Below, piece after piece: positions 36,739 through 48,478 of a DNA stretch of 64,000 nt. The translations under genes and the position numbers were made by a program. The stretch comes from Acanthacorydalis orientalis (taxonomy: Eukaryota; Arthropoda; Insecta; Megaloptera; Corydalidae): the NCBI GenBank assembly GCA_034766995.1, contig CM068313.1, forward strand, positions 16,796,512 to 16,860,511, in the 5' to 3' direction. Positions within the stretch are counted from its first letter, which is position 1; each line of letters starts with the position of its first letter. The notes under the pieces were generated by a model. That model worked only from the letters and a program-made list of their open reading frames with translations, was not told the DNA's origin and made no database searches.

Positions 36739-37441
36739 TACATTCAAGAGAAATCCGATTGATAAACGTTACAAAATACATATTCAGTATACACAATTGT
36801 CAATGTTATAGTTGGATGTAAAACAACCAAAAAATTATAACAAGAAAAAATAAAGATCATTAAATTTACTTCTGTTCAAAGTATTAATTAATTTTATAAG
36901 AAAAAAATATAATATAACATCAAAAGAACATATCTCAATAAGAATGTGCATGTCTAAAAATAAATATACACGAAAAAAAAGCAACCAGCAAGGCTATATC
37001 TCAATTATGTTAGAAAGTATTATTGACATTTTAATATTTTTGTTAAATGCAGTACGCAGTTTTAAATAGGGAAAAATAAGTATCAGTTTAAATATTTTTT
37101 AATTTTTGTATACAGATATTGATTGTGCGCATGTAGAACCTTCTGTTGTTTTATATTAATATTTTAGTTATGTAACCATTTATGTTTTCCGTAAAACAGA
37201 GGGAAATTTTATAAACACTGTCTTTGTATTAATTAAAATTTCTGAACATATCCTAATTGCAGAATCAAAAGCAGTTCTATAGGTTTGTTTTTATATTGAA
37301 ATGAATTTCAGTGGCATGCTTTTAATTGAAATACCTTAATATTACAAATAACTAGTTATAGTTTCAGATACACTTTTCCATATTTTAGATTAGTAACATT
37401 TCTTTAAATATTAAGTGTTTATTATTATTTACTTCCATTAA
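36739..37441. other. AT-rich spacer
   Basis: No recognised feature. Confidence 0.6.
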
Positions 37442-37899
37442 CCCCTTCACATACGAATTAATTGAAATTCGATATGATCAAAAATACTATTTTTTTTCGG
37501 CTTAACATTTGTGTACGGTAAACATTCTGGTAAACGTAAAAGTATTTTTTACACTGCCAAGTCGTTTCGCTTCTTATATTATTTTCTGAACACATGTGAA
37601 ATCTCTCCAGGATGCTGCTTTTCATCAGAGGAAGGTATATGTTCAGGAAAATGTGCCTTCACTAGAAAAACTCATTTGCCTTTCACTGTCCCTTAAGTAC
37701 AAATTTAAAACAGTAATGTTGCAGGGTTCGTTTCTATGATTCACACTTTAACACTGAATATATATAATTATTTCTTTCTAACATTTGCTTCGTAGTTGCA
37801 CTAAATCGAATTAAATCTGCACGAGCCTCAGAGACTTCAACGTTTACAATGACATAAGAAACACATGACGTATCAGAGACGTCTTTGTATGTCAAAGGG
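37442..37899. mobile_element. piggyBac-like non-autonomous element with TTAA duplication
   Basis: TTAA at 37438-37441 and again at 37900-37903 bounds a 458-bp unit. Its ends are inverted repeats: CCCCTTCACATACGAA on the left, and CCCTTTGACATACAAA reading in from the right (13 of 16 match). TTAA target duplication and a CCC-starting terminal repeat are diagnostic of the piggyBac superfamily. Near the right end CAGAGAC occurs twice (in CTCAGAGACTTC and TATCAGAGACGTC), perhaps a subterminal repeat. The interior has a 61-codon opening described separately. The unit is too short to encode a transposase of about 550 residues, so it would be moved by another copy. Confidence 0.75.
37511..37696 (+). 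pseudogene. possible piggyBac transposase fragment
   Basis: A 61-codon opening inside the TTAA-flanked element. The stretch SPGCCFSSEEGICSGKCAF loosely resembles the block around the first catalytic Asp of piggyBac transposases (Pro-Gly, then a Ser-x-Asp-Glu-Gly/Ala-Met motif followed by Gly-Arg/Lys). The Asp would be replaced by Glu or missing. The similarity is weak and seen only by eye. Its only support beyond that is the position between piggyBac-like ends. If right, this element derives from an autonomous copy by internal deletion. Otherwise the ORF is chance; it is richer in Cys and Gly than other openings nearby. Confidence 0.3.
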
Positions 37900-37903
37900 T
37901 TAA

Positions 37904-38339
37904 TGTATTTAGTCAGTTGTAATGTTAAAAGTATGGTTGGTGCAACAATTTCAAAACAGTTGCGGGACTATGTTAGTTTATTTTTGAATTACTGGTTTAA
38001 TTCTTTATATACTGGAGTAAAACAAAATGACAGACTGCATAAAATAGTCGAATTCTAAGGATAGTAAGGAGTAAAGTTTAAGTTTTTTTTTTAAAATAAC
38101 AGTTTGTGAAAATATTTCATTGTGAATAGAGTACAACTATGTTCTGTTTTATTTCTATATATTTTAATGGAATTTTTAATTATATGAATTAAAAATAACT
38201 ATTTTTAGTCATATACTTCATAGTCATTTCATATTTTTTAAACGCATTCAATTAACTCTATAACGTGACTTATATATGTGCATTATTTTTAAAGATGCCA
38301 TCATCATCATCGTAATGAAACAAAACGAATCTCGTAGAA
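37904..38339. other. AT-rich spacer
   Basis: No gene. GGTTGGTGCAACAATTTC at 37935 resembles a mariner terminus but has no partner. Confidence 0.5.
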
Positions 38340-38730
38340 TGTAACTTAAAACCTCCACTGTATTCGTATACATGCATCAATATATATTATTGCGTTCTAT
38401 CATGCTGTTCATTATCTTGTGCCGCCGTCGACAAAATATTAATTCTCTTCGGCGGCGGGAACAGGCTGGCGCAGTGAACATATTTTATGATTTATTCGAT
38501 CGCGTTCTAACTGGCCACAAGAATGCATTTGTTTGTCGCAGTGGTAATTAATGCAACGGCAGTCACGGTTGATCGTGACAACACAACGTCGTCGAGTTTA
38601 TGCTGACGTTAAGGTCGGGTATCGAATGAGCAATGTTGATAATTTTGTCTCTACAAAAGCAATCGACAGAAACATTTACATCGCAAGCGAATGGTATTCG
38701 TAATAACAAGAACGGCACCGACTTCAACAT
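38340..38730. other. G+C-enriched block with inverted repeats, candidate enhancer
   Basis: About 390 bases with no ORF. It contains GCCGCCG (38421-38427) and its complement CGGCGGC (38450-38456) around an AT-rich loop, and GTCACG-GTTGAT-CGTGAC (38562-38579). GGTAATTAATGC carries a TAATTA homeodomain core. The arrangement suggests developmental cis-regulatory DNA; this is inference. Confidence 0.42.
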
Positions 38731-39058
38731 TAATGTGGTTTTTTCTTTGCTTCTTTTTTACTCATATTTCCTAGCAATAAAAACAATTTTATGAAACGAT
38801 AAGGTGTAGTTTATAAGCACAAAGTTAATATGAGATAGAGCACGTTATAGAAACGAACATACATGATTGGTGTTACCTCGTGTAAATATTTCTTACTTTT
38901 TAGCACGAACTATGAAAGTAATTTATTCTTTTGTGAATTTTTAGTTTTTTTTTCGCGTTTATTTCTATATTACAAATGGTTACTATATATAATACGGTGT
39001 GAAACGACATTTTATATAAACAGTTTTATCACATTATACTTTTATTATTTTTATAATA
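38731..39058. other. AT-rich spacer
   Basis: The 70-codon opening 38863-39075 runs into the mariner terminus and is Phe/Tyr-rich; not supported as a gene. Confidence 0.55.
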
Positions 39059-40093
39059 GGTTGGTGCAAAAATAATTGCGTTTTTTACGTATCGAGTATA
39101 AAGACACATATCAGTTAAAACTTATATTTATTAATCAAAATAAAGACCATTGTGACCTGCACAAATTTCTTCTAACGGGAAACAAGTTTATATGCACAAT
39201 TTTTATTCCTACAAGATAGAATTCCGAAGTCCTAAAATTAACGAATTCATCGAAAGCGGTTTGAGATGATGCTTGATTTTTGAAAACCTTGTCGTAGGAA
39301 ATTACTCAACTGTTTAAAAAAATGATAATTTGTCAGAGACAGGTTCTGAGAATAAGGTGGGTGTGGCAAGGTTTCATAAGCCAGTTCATTTAATTTTTTT
39401 AAAGTCATTTGTGAGATGTATGGTCGGGCGTTGTCATGAAAAAGAATTGAACCTGCTTGATTGGTTAATGCTGACCGTAAACGATGCCATCTATTTTTTC
39501 AATTTCCTGATATTTTTCTGCTGTTATTGTTTCATGTAGAGAATCCACTTTTCATCACATGATACAAAGCGATCAAGAAAGGGATCATTTTTGTTACTCA
39601 AAAAAGCGCAGAGCAGGCTTTGTATCGCCGAATTGTTTGACGTTCGTTTAGTTCATACGGGACCCATGAATCCAACTTTTTTTTCCAGTTAGGCTCAAAT
39701 GTCGAACAATTGTTGAATGATAGAGCACCGTGTTCTTCTGCCATCTCTCGAGTTGTTTTACGTGGGTCCGCTTCAATAATGGTTCTTAAATCATTACTGT
39801 CTATAGTTAAAGGACGTGCACGATCCTCCTTATCATCAAAGCTTTCGTTTTCATTATGAAATTTTTGGAACCAGTGTCGAACTTACGTTTCCTAATTGAC
39901 TCTTCGCCAAAAACAAATCTGATATATACAACAATAGTAAAGAATGAAAACAATAGACACAAGCTAAAACCTATAGTGCTTATTTAATTGTTTTTCAATG
40001 ATGTATCACATGACTATAATAAAAGATAACGGGAACTAGAAAAATCATCGCCAAACTTAAAATGATAAAACCACAATTATTTTTGCACCAACC
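39059..40093 (-). mobile_element. mariner element, both ends present, internally deleted
   Basis: TA duplications (39057-39058 and 40094-40095) bound a 1,035-bp element. Its first 20 bases, GGTTGGTGCAAAAATAATTG, are repeated exactly inverted at the right end. Relative to the copy at 26769-27909, it lacks about 150 bases between the first catalytic Asp block and the GETIT block, and a shorter piece in the first helix-turn-helix. The usual mariner length is about 1.3 kb. Intact ends with a dead gene make it a possible non-autonomous passenger. Confidence 0.95.
39131..39925 (-). pseudogene. mariner transposase remnant
   Basis: Read on the minus strand: FGEESI (second helix-turn-helix) near 39915, then the Glu-Ala-Asp-Pro-Arg-Lys-Thr block, LDSWVPYEL and SCDEKWILY with the first catalytic Asp. 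The sequence then jumps straight to GETIT-region DNA because of the internal deletion. FHDNARPYIS keeps the second catalytic Asp. The third region reads PYSQNLSLTNY, with Asn in place of the catalytic Asp (the family has SPDL). The C-terminus resembles that of the window-start copy and the TAA stop is the complement of 39131-39133. Several frameshifts are present. Inactive on three independent grounds. Confidence 0.9.
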
Positions 40094-42319
40094 TAATAAA
40101 AGCTTAAATATTAATTATTTGCATATGAAAAACAAAAAAATAACGTCACAGCTCCTCTTTATACTGATGCCTGGTATAATTCAAATTAATCGTATATAAA
40201 TTATTGATTATTCGTTAAAAATAAATTTCTTTTTAAATAATTTTTTTCCCAGTACCATCAGGAAAAAGGACGTATTTATCATACCTAAATTAACTGAATT
40301 TTATAACTTCATTTCTACTCTGTTTATGCACTTTTTCGAGTTTTAGTTATTTAATTATGATTTATAACCGTTTTTTGAAAAATGCATTTGAATTCATTTA
40401 CAGTTGAAAAGTAGTTCCCTTTGAATACCAATTTTTTTTCCAATCAGATCACTTTTTTTGCAAAAAGTAATTTTATTTGAATCATTCTTGTAAATTGTAA
40501 CGAAAACTGAATCAAAAAAATTTAAACGAGAAAATTGATACTTTTTTTCTCCATTTTATATTTAGAAATGATGTTTATTTTACAATATCTTACTTGAAAA
40601 AAATATTCATATTGTTTTGCATTAAAAAAATGTGTAAATATAAGAATATTATAGAGTATATTTACTGTATATTTCTCCGTATTTATTGAATAAAACATTA
40701 GACATTATTTATATTTATCAGGAAAGATATTTATGTATTTATTAAATTCTTGCTTTTCAAATATAAATTTAATACTCGAACTGACTTGAAATCGTTTTTC
40801 ATATACGGGAGTAAAAATAACAATTTTTATCGAAAGCTTAAAATAGTCAAAAAGTATTACATCAGTATTCTAGGAATTAAATTAGCATACATTTCAATTG
40901 AAATAGTTTCCAGCGTGCAAAAGAAATCCGTTATCGAAATAAAATTTTCACTGAAAGTTTTGAACTAATGTTTTGCATTTATAACAAGTATGCAAAAAAG
41001 TATTTTGCATGTATTTGAAATACGTTATAAATATAACACCAGTTCAGAGTAACAGAAATAATTCAACTAAAATATGTAAGAAAAAAATACATTTGTAAAG
41101 ATCAGATTACAGTGTAATTCAAGTGGGTAGATAAGACGGTTTAATATGTTAATTTTGTTTCAATCGATAACTGAAATGCTGTCGAAAATATAACATTTTT
41201 TAGTACACAATCACAATAAATTGATTTCATAAGAAAAAAATTATGAATTTTTATTAAATCTGTTTTTATAAGATTTACGGATATTTCACAATACACACCA
41301 TTTGAAAACTGGCTGAGAAACTCTGCCAATCTTTTTCCAGCTATTCAATAACAAATGTTAACGACACGAAAAGAATTTGTACTGGCGACAGAACTATGGG
41401 GTTTGTTTGGATAACGAGCAAACATTTACGAACAAAGATAGATATAGATTGATTTACTTTAAACAAATATACCTTTAGGTGTTAACACGTGAGACGCATA
41501 TCAAACGGTGCAGATGCACCTCTTCTACATCTGGTTCTAGGAATGTATATTATTTTTAGGTTACTTAAATGAGCATTGTTTTCATTAAATTGAATACTAT
41601 AGAGTTGTTTGTCGTTACACGGTTTCAATTATATAAATGAACTATATATTTTAACTAAAGATGTGTTGATAATAAATAACATTTATTTTCACTACAATGA
41701 TATAGAAACAAGACAATTAATAAACATTAAAGATCAATGAACGAGTATATATAGTGATAGTATGTTATTTAACATTAAAAGTAACATCTTGGTGTATTCT
41801 ATTTATAAATTAAATTTTAGACATAAAAAATCAGGGTCAATGATCGGCTGAAGGTCAAATTATGGCACAGTTATTTTATATCAATTAAAAAGTATTTCAT
41901 ATAAAGATTTATATTTTAAAATCACTTTATTGATGAAAGAACGGAATACTTTCAGTGATATATGTGCTAAGAAGAATCTATTGTATTTTTTTTAAATTGT
42001 ACTGCAAGAAAAAAATTTTTTGTGTGCAGAAATGTTTTAATAAGAAACAGATGTTGCAATCAGTTTCTATAATCTCGGTGCAATTTCTTAGCTTTAAAAG
42101 AAAAAAGTAAAAACACCAAGGTGTAAAATAACATCTGCATTAACAAAGTAAAGTTAAAAATAAAATAATGAGAATAAGATTCTACTAATTTTTTTCTTTT
42201 TGTTAAATCTAATTTAATATTTACTTTACGAATAAAAATCTGTATTGATATTTAATAAAATAATATAAACTCTTTTCTTGAAGAATATAAAAATATTTGG
42301 ACTAACTGAAAAATTGATG

Positions 42320-42320
<1 letters not shown>

Positions 42321-42368
<48 letters not shown>

Positions 42369-42376
42369 CATACATA
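42321..42376. repeat. (TA)n(CATA)n
   Basis: Perfect TA to 42364, then CATACATACATAC. Confidence 0.96.
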
Positions 42377-42763
42377 CTACATGATATAAAACGTATTAGA
42401 AACAATGGATTCACTAAATTACGAATATTTAATGATGTAGACATGATTGAAAGTTTCTGACAAAACCATTTGAAGGAGTGAAACTTATTGATTGATTAGA
42501 AAAAGACATGGATGAATTGGAAAAGAAACTTGTGTAAATTGTCCATACGCTGACATATAAAAGCATATCTATGTAGTATGAAATAAATTGTACTTGAAAC
42601 ATTATTCTATTTTAGTGCAATTCAATTTGATTATAACATTATTCGAAAATATTTTTTACATCATTCAATATTTTTTTTTAGCTGAATATAAATTAACACA
42701 TGCGTCATTTCATATTGTGCCCATGAAAGTGTAACACGTTTGTGGTTTTATTATTTATTTTCT

Positions 42764-42766
<3 letters not shown>

Positions 42767-42803
<37 letters not shown>
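42767..42803. repeat. (TA)n array
   Basis: Perfect TA dinucleotides. Confidence 0.96.
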
Positions 42804-42805
<2 letters not shown>

Positions 42806-43389
42806 CATACTGTTTTGTCTCTGATTTATGGAACGCTTTTTTATTCATAAGACAGATTTGTTCAAATATTGATTTTTCAGAACAAGACCTACCTATGCTG
42901 CCTTTAATGACTTTAGTGATTAGGTCAGTGTACTCGTAAGTTTTATACGCTAGTTTTGTATAAAAGCTTTTACTGTTGCACGGTCACGTTCAATAATTTT
43001 CTTTCTAAGTAATAAATATTTTCTTACTACTTATTGGTCTATTTAAGAAAACATGTGCGTAGACACATAAAAATCGATATTTTTATATTCAACTTCTGTA
43101 CATATACAAACATATAAATTTAAATATTTACAACTTTAATGTGTTTAAAAAAAATTTATAACTTTAACTACAGAGACGTACTAATATATTATTATTAACT
43201 AGTTATGACAATGTGAAATTTACACTGCGACATTACTTTTTCACTCAGATATAATATACACTGCTTTTATATATATAATTCAGTATTGTTGTTAAATATT
43301 TTTTCATAAAGAACTTAATATTTATCAACTGCAAAACAAGCTTCCTGTTAAAATAACAACTTTCGTACACGTAGTTTTAATAACTTTTT

Positions 43390-43493
<104 letters not shown>

Positions 43494-44229
43494 GAACACA
43501 ACGAGCGGAAGGAACAATTTTCTAAACGAAAAAAAATTATACAGTACTACATTAAAAAGTAAATTTATAAAAAAATATTGTAAAAAATCATAACATTATT
43601 TTAGAAATTTTCTATTTTATGATTTCGCAAATAAATTTAAATTATTTTAATATATCAATTAATAATGATGAAATTTAATTAAAATGATTTCTTACATTTT
43701 TAACAAGTTCTTGTACAATAAATCAAGTGTTTGCAGTCAATATTCGATTTATAAATGTAAATTACATACATAATCGATTATAAATCGAAATAAATTATTA
43801 GTTTATAATTAATTATATAATTTTTAGTAGTACTTTGTATACATAATTGTTATACAAAAAATTTAAATAATTTCACATAACTTATTAAATGTTTATCAAA
43901 AATATCAGTTGACAATCTGGTAAAATAATACTGTGTACAAAATAACAATATGTAGAATTATTACTTAAATAAAATTTAACGAATCTGCTAGAATAGAGTC
44001 TTCTATGGTTTATAATACACCAATTAATCAGAGAAATTAAGCTCGATTTTAAGATAACATTTATTTATTTATATATTTATATATATATATATACATCAGA
44101 AAAATCATGAGGTAATATAAGTGTAAGAACTTCATAAAGACGAGAGAAATAGAATATATAAGTTGTATTAAGAATTAATGTTCAATAATATAAAAAATTC
44201 CGTTCTGCTATATCAACAGTTCTAAAAGG

Positions 44230-44507
44230 CGTCTAAATTAGATAGAATTTCAATGAAAAATAGTGCTATTCAGTGACGAATCAAAGTTTAACTTGATTGA
44301 ATCTGATGTTATGGTTTGTGTGTGACGTTCAAAAGGGCAAAGGTTAATTTCACGCTATTATCGTACTGCTGTTTGACACGGCTGTGGTGGTATTGCAGTG
44401 TGGGGTTGTTGGTATAGGGTCAGTTAATGAAATAGAGGGTGTAATAGATTGTTTTATGAACTAAAATATTTTTCAAGAAGTCATTTCACATTGCGTTAAG
44501 AAACGTA
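44230..44507 (+). pseudogene. Tc1-like transposase remnant
   Basis: One frame reads through with four to six internal stops. It starts RLN-stop-IEFQ-stop-KIVLFSDESKFNLIESD, then a Lys-Gly-basic segment, then HGCGGIAVWGC and VNEIEGVIDCFMN. This order is that of Tc1 transposases: the Trp-x-x-Val-Leu-Phe-Ser-Asp-Glu-Ser motif with the first catalytic Asp, then the Lys-His-Gly-Gly-Gly-x-x-x-x-Trp-Gly block and the Gly-x-x-Asp segment. Several Trp codons have become TGA or TAG. The second Asp and the Asp/Glu of the third motif, and both ends of the element, are not seen. It is old and inactive. Not related to the mariner copies beyond superfamily level. Confidence 0.85.
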
Positions 44508-44656
44508 AATATTAATCATAAGAACATCACAAGACTATAATTCTAAATAAAGTAAAATTCTAAAAAAAAATTGCTTAAAATTTACTCAATTGAAAATAAT
44601 TTTCAAACTATTTTTTGAACATTGCTATCTTCATGGAAATAATATATAAAATGTAA

Positions 44657-44660
<4 letters not shown>

Positions 44661-44726
<66 letters not shown>
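44661..44726. repeat. (AT)n array
   Basis: Perfect AT dinucleotides, 66 bases. Confidence 0.97.
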
Positions 44727-44729
<3 letters not shown>

Positions 44730-45071
44730 CAATTATTATTTAATGTACATTTAAATTAACTTCACAGTGTACTTTAGAAAAAAAAATTGAATCGATACTG
44801 GGAATAAAACAAAATGATACACATCACTGATCTATTGTAAAAAAATGAATATATAATTTGTAATAAAAGTGCTCTCTATATTTAACAAAATACCAGTCAT
44901 TTATTACCACAGTCTGTAATTAAATTTAGCCTAGATGTAACTTTCATATTTTCAGTACTGTCTCTTGAATCTTGGTACAAATTATATGTATATGGTGTTA
45001 TAAAAATTAAATTTTATAAACGTCGATGAACATTTTGAGTAGTTATTACAGAGAAGTAAACTCAATTTATG

Positions 45072-45072
<1 letters not shown>

Positions 45073-45133
<61 letters not shown>

Positions 45134-45135
45134 AA
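45073..45135. repeat. (TA)n array
   Basis: TA dinucleotides, ending TATGTATAATG. Confidence 0.96.
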
Positions 45136-45339
45136 TGTAATTGTATTTACAAGCAATATATATATATACGGAAAGGAAAAAAATATTTTTACAAACCATT
45201 TGTAGAGGCATATGAATGTTTACTTTTATTTAAGTAAATTACAATCGAATATACGTTGTATAAAAAGGTCGTATTTTATACCATTTAGTTGCAATTAATT
45301 ACAATCAAGTACTAAAAACGTGTTACATGTTTCGTACGT

Positions 45340-45740
45340 CTAGATTTTTTTAACTGGTTGGGTCCTGCCTCAGCATGATGCTATTATCACTCGAATATAT
45401 TATATAGGTATAGAGACGTAGGTATAGTAGAGAGAGCTTCGCGTGTTATTCTTAACATGAAATCAGCATTTGGTTTGTACGAGTCTCTGCTAGACCGTTG
45501 GAATTAATTTCCTCGCAGTGTAAAGCCGTGTGCTGTGAATTTCCACATTTGCAAGTCAGGATATTTGAACATAATTCACTGTAGACACGGCTGTGTCGCG
45601 CTTGCACGCACGCATACACGACACCATAATATTATCCCAGCCATAGTGTGTCACATAAAGCTTATGGCATCGTTAGACTTTTTTTATTTTCTGACATTGA
45701 AAGAAATGGAAGTGCTTTTTAAATGACAACGGTGTGATAT
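45340..45740. other. G+C-enriched block, candidate conserved element
   Basis: About 400 bases of complex sequence: GGGTCCTGCCTCAGCATGAT, GAGAGCTTCGCGTG, CACGGCTGTGTCGCGCTTGC. TGCCTCAGCA is close to the extended bZIP/Maf site pattern. A 63-codon plus opening (45535-45726) is not recognised. Better read as a regulatory block. Confidence 0.38.
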
Positions 45741-46475
45741 TATGTTTGTATTTGTAGTGTTTGTACAATTTCGGTGCGCTTTTGTAGGATTAAGTTTTGA
45801 TTTTTATGACTTATGTTTTCTTCTTAAAAAACCGCATATACAAGTCAACATTATTTTTTTAATAACGAAGAACATTATTAAAAAAAAGCCCTTCCGATAA
45901 TGAAGTTAAAAATCGATCTTCTATAAGATTCCATGTTTATATTTTATATAAAATGCGTTTACTTCTATGTATAAACATGTAAGTTTAAATACAATAAAAA
46001 TAATATATATTGTATGATACTGAAAAGAAATTAGCGACTTAATTAACGAAAGAAAACAATAATAAATAAATATTCTATTTACACGTCAATATTCTATATA
46101 TACACACAAGATTCAAATTTTAACATTTTGACCGTTCTATGATTTATAAAAGAATGTCATGTCATTATATTGTTCACAAAGAGTTAAAGATCTTGTCATA
46201 GGTCTTACGGAAAAATTATGAGAACTAGCAATTGGTATGTACTTGCATATTTTATACAAACATTTTTTAACCTTGTCATGTTGCATTAGCTAGATGAACT
46301 TCACCGTTAAATTATTAATTATGTTCTAAATAAATTTAAATAAATAAAATATTGTATGTGATATACAACATTTAAGGTATAAAAAAACTATTTTCAATGT
46401 ATATAACCAAATTTTAAATTACAAACGTTGATTTTTTAATATTTATTCTTTAAGTATGAAAAAAAGAATTATCGC
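45741..46475. other. AT-rich spacer
   Basis: No recognised feature. Confidence 0.6.
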
Positions 46476-46509
46476 TAGAAAATTGGACCAGAAGTGGTCC
46501 AATTTTCTA
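46476..46509. repeat. perfect 15-bp inverted repeat
   Basis: TAGAAAATTGGACCA, loop GAAG, TGGTCCAATTTTCTA. No mismatch in the 15-bp stem. The sequence around it is ordinary AT-rich DNA with no similar words. Confidence 0.93.
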
Positions 46510-46607
46510 ACTTGTTATAAATATGAAATATTTGACCATCACATGCAATCATTCATAATGAAGAAATTATAAAACTTTAACTTATCAATCTATTTCTTTC
46601 TCTGTCT

Positions 46608-46608
46608 C

Positions 46609-46649
<41 letters not shown>
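46608..46649. repeat. (TA)n array
   Basis: TA dinucleotides after TCTGTCTC, with one CATA unit. Confidence 0.96.
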
Positions 46650-46652
<3 letters not shown>

Positions 46653-47121
46653 TATAATATGTACGTTATATACCCGTATAATGAAAAAATAATAATAATC
46701 TCATCAAATAAAGAAATAGAAAATGTGCTTGCATAGCTTCCTAGAAAATACAAAACAAAAGGAACATACATAAAAGATGTCAAATAACTGCATTTCATGT
46801 TTTCAAGATTAAAGAAACTTGGAGACAGTGTGGTGTTATTGTAGTCGTTTCATACAAGGAAACATTTTAGTATCGTTGGATAAATAAAACAATTAATTGA
46901 ACTTCTAAAGACATATAATAAAGATGAGAACGTGACTACGAATATTATGTGGATCAATGTATTAAAACCAAATAAATGTAAACGTTTACAAAATTGTTCT
47001 ATACATGAAAATATTAATTTACTTTTTTATTTCATCTGCAAATTATATAATTTTATAAAGTAATTTTTAAAATTATTAAATGTACTTTTAATTCGACAGG
47101 TTGACTATTTTGTAAGATTAA

Positions 47122-47126
<5 letters not shown>

Positions 47127-47177
<51 letters not shown>
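47127..47177. repeat. (TA)n array
   Basis: Perfect TA dinucleotides. Confidence 0.97.
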
Positions 47178-47179
<2 letters not shown>

Positions 47180-48173
47180 GTCTTTATCATAATTAAATCA
47201 CACATACACAAAATCACATTGAAATGATAAAAATACAACGAGAAAATGTTTCAAGAAAATTGATTTTCTAAAGCATAAGAAATATACTGTCATTAGATAT
47301 ATTATAAAATTATTAAAAGACGAAATCCAATACAATTTTTGAACTTTGATACGCCTATATGGAATGACAAATATATACAACCTGGTACCTGTCAGCACCA
47401 TTAAGAAATAAGAAGTTAAATGTAGCGAAATGAAACAATTTCACACATTTTCTTGCAGGTTAAACACATTTTCGGTGTGTAAAAGGAAACATTACATTTA
47501 GGTCATTTGTAATTCAGTACGAAAGTGAAAGGAGCGAATATATTATCGGATTTATTCATTTTCCTTTGAAAATATATAGTTTGTATAAATAACTGAAATG
47601 AACTTACCGAAATTAGTCCAGAGTATTGATTAAATTACAAAAGGCGTAGATTATCTGTAACAAAAAAAAATACGTTACTAAAAAGAAATCATTACAAATA
47701 TTCAATTAATAAATATATCTTTTATACGAAAGTGTTTCTGTTTCAATTTTATTATAAAAATATACGGAGCTCTAAACTGAAATCGATATTTATATATAAA
47801 TAATTTCCATAGTAAGTATTGTTTCAATTTACATTTATTAAAATTTGCATACAATAAGAGAATCATTCATCTAAAATATAATTATCAAGAAGTTTTGCAG
47901 GTTGCGTCTAATCGATGAATTAATTCTAAAAGCAGCAACAGCGTCGTAACCACCATACAAAATTAATACGTAAACGGGGCAATTATCTAATAAATGCTTG
48001 TGAAAATCCAGACAATAAATAACCATTTAAATACGCATAAACGAAACACCCTTAGCACCGAAATTAATTAAATCCTTGCAAAATCGAACATCTTATCTAC
48101 GCAAGACCATCGGTTGTGTAGTTGTTCAGAGCCGAATCAAAACATTTAATGTATTTTCAAATTTTGAATAGTG

Positions 48174-48175
<2 letters not shown>

Positions 48176-48231
<56 letters not shown>
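48176..48231. repeat. (TA)n array
   Basis: Perfect TA dinucleotides, 56 bases. Confidence 0.97.
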
Positions 48232-48233
<2 letters not shown>

Positions 48234-48399
48234 ATTAATATCTCACAAGCTTAAATCGACACTAAAAAGATTGAATTTTGATGGAAAGATACCTTTACAA
48301 AGAAAACGCTGAAGTAACATCAAAATATGAAACTGTCGAGAGAAATTAATGGAACATTTTTGAAGAAAAACCATGTAATGGATCTCTGTATATATGTCG

Positions 48400-48408
<9 letters not shown>

Positions 48409-48468
<60 letters not shown>

Positions 48469-48478
48469 GTATGTATGT
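48409..48478. repeat. (TA)n array with TATG tail
   Basis: Perfect TA to 48467, then CGTATGTATG. Confidence 0.96.

Larger units (their letters stand above)
44508..45339. other. AT-rich spacer with two TA arrays
   Basis: No gene. Arrays at 44661 and 45073. Confidence 0.6.

Noticed and set aside
37935..37952. GGTTGGTGCAACAATTTC as another mariner terminus
   Set aside because: Similarity ends after the first dozen bases, there is no partner end and no internal mariner sequence nearby.
40750..40968. 72-codon plus-strand ORF
   Set aside because: Lys/Ile/Ser-rich composition typical of AT-rich non-coding DNA; no domain and no codon-use contrast with flanks.
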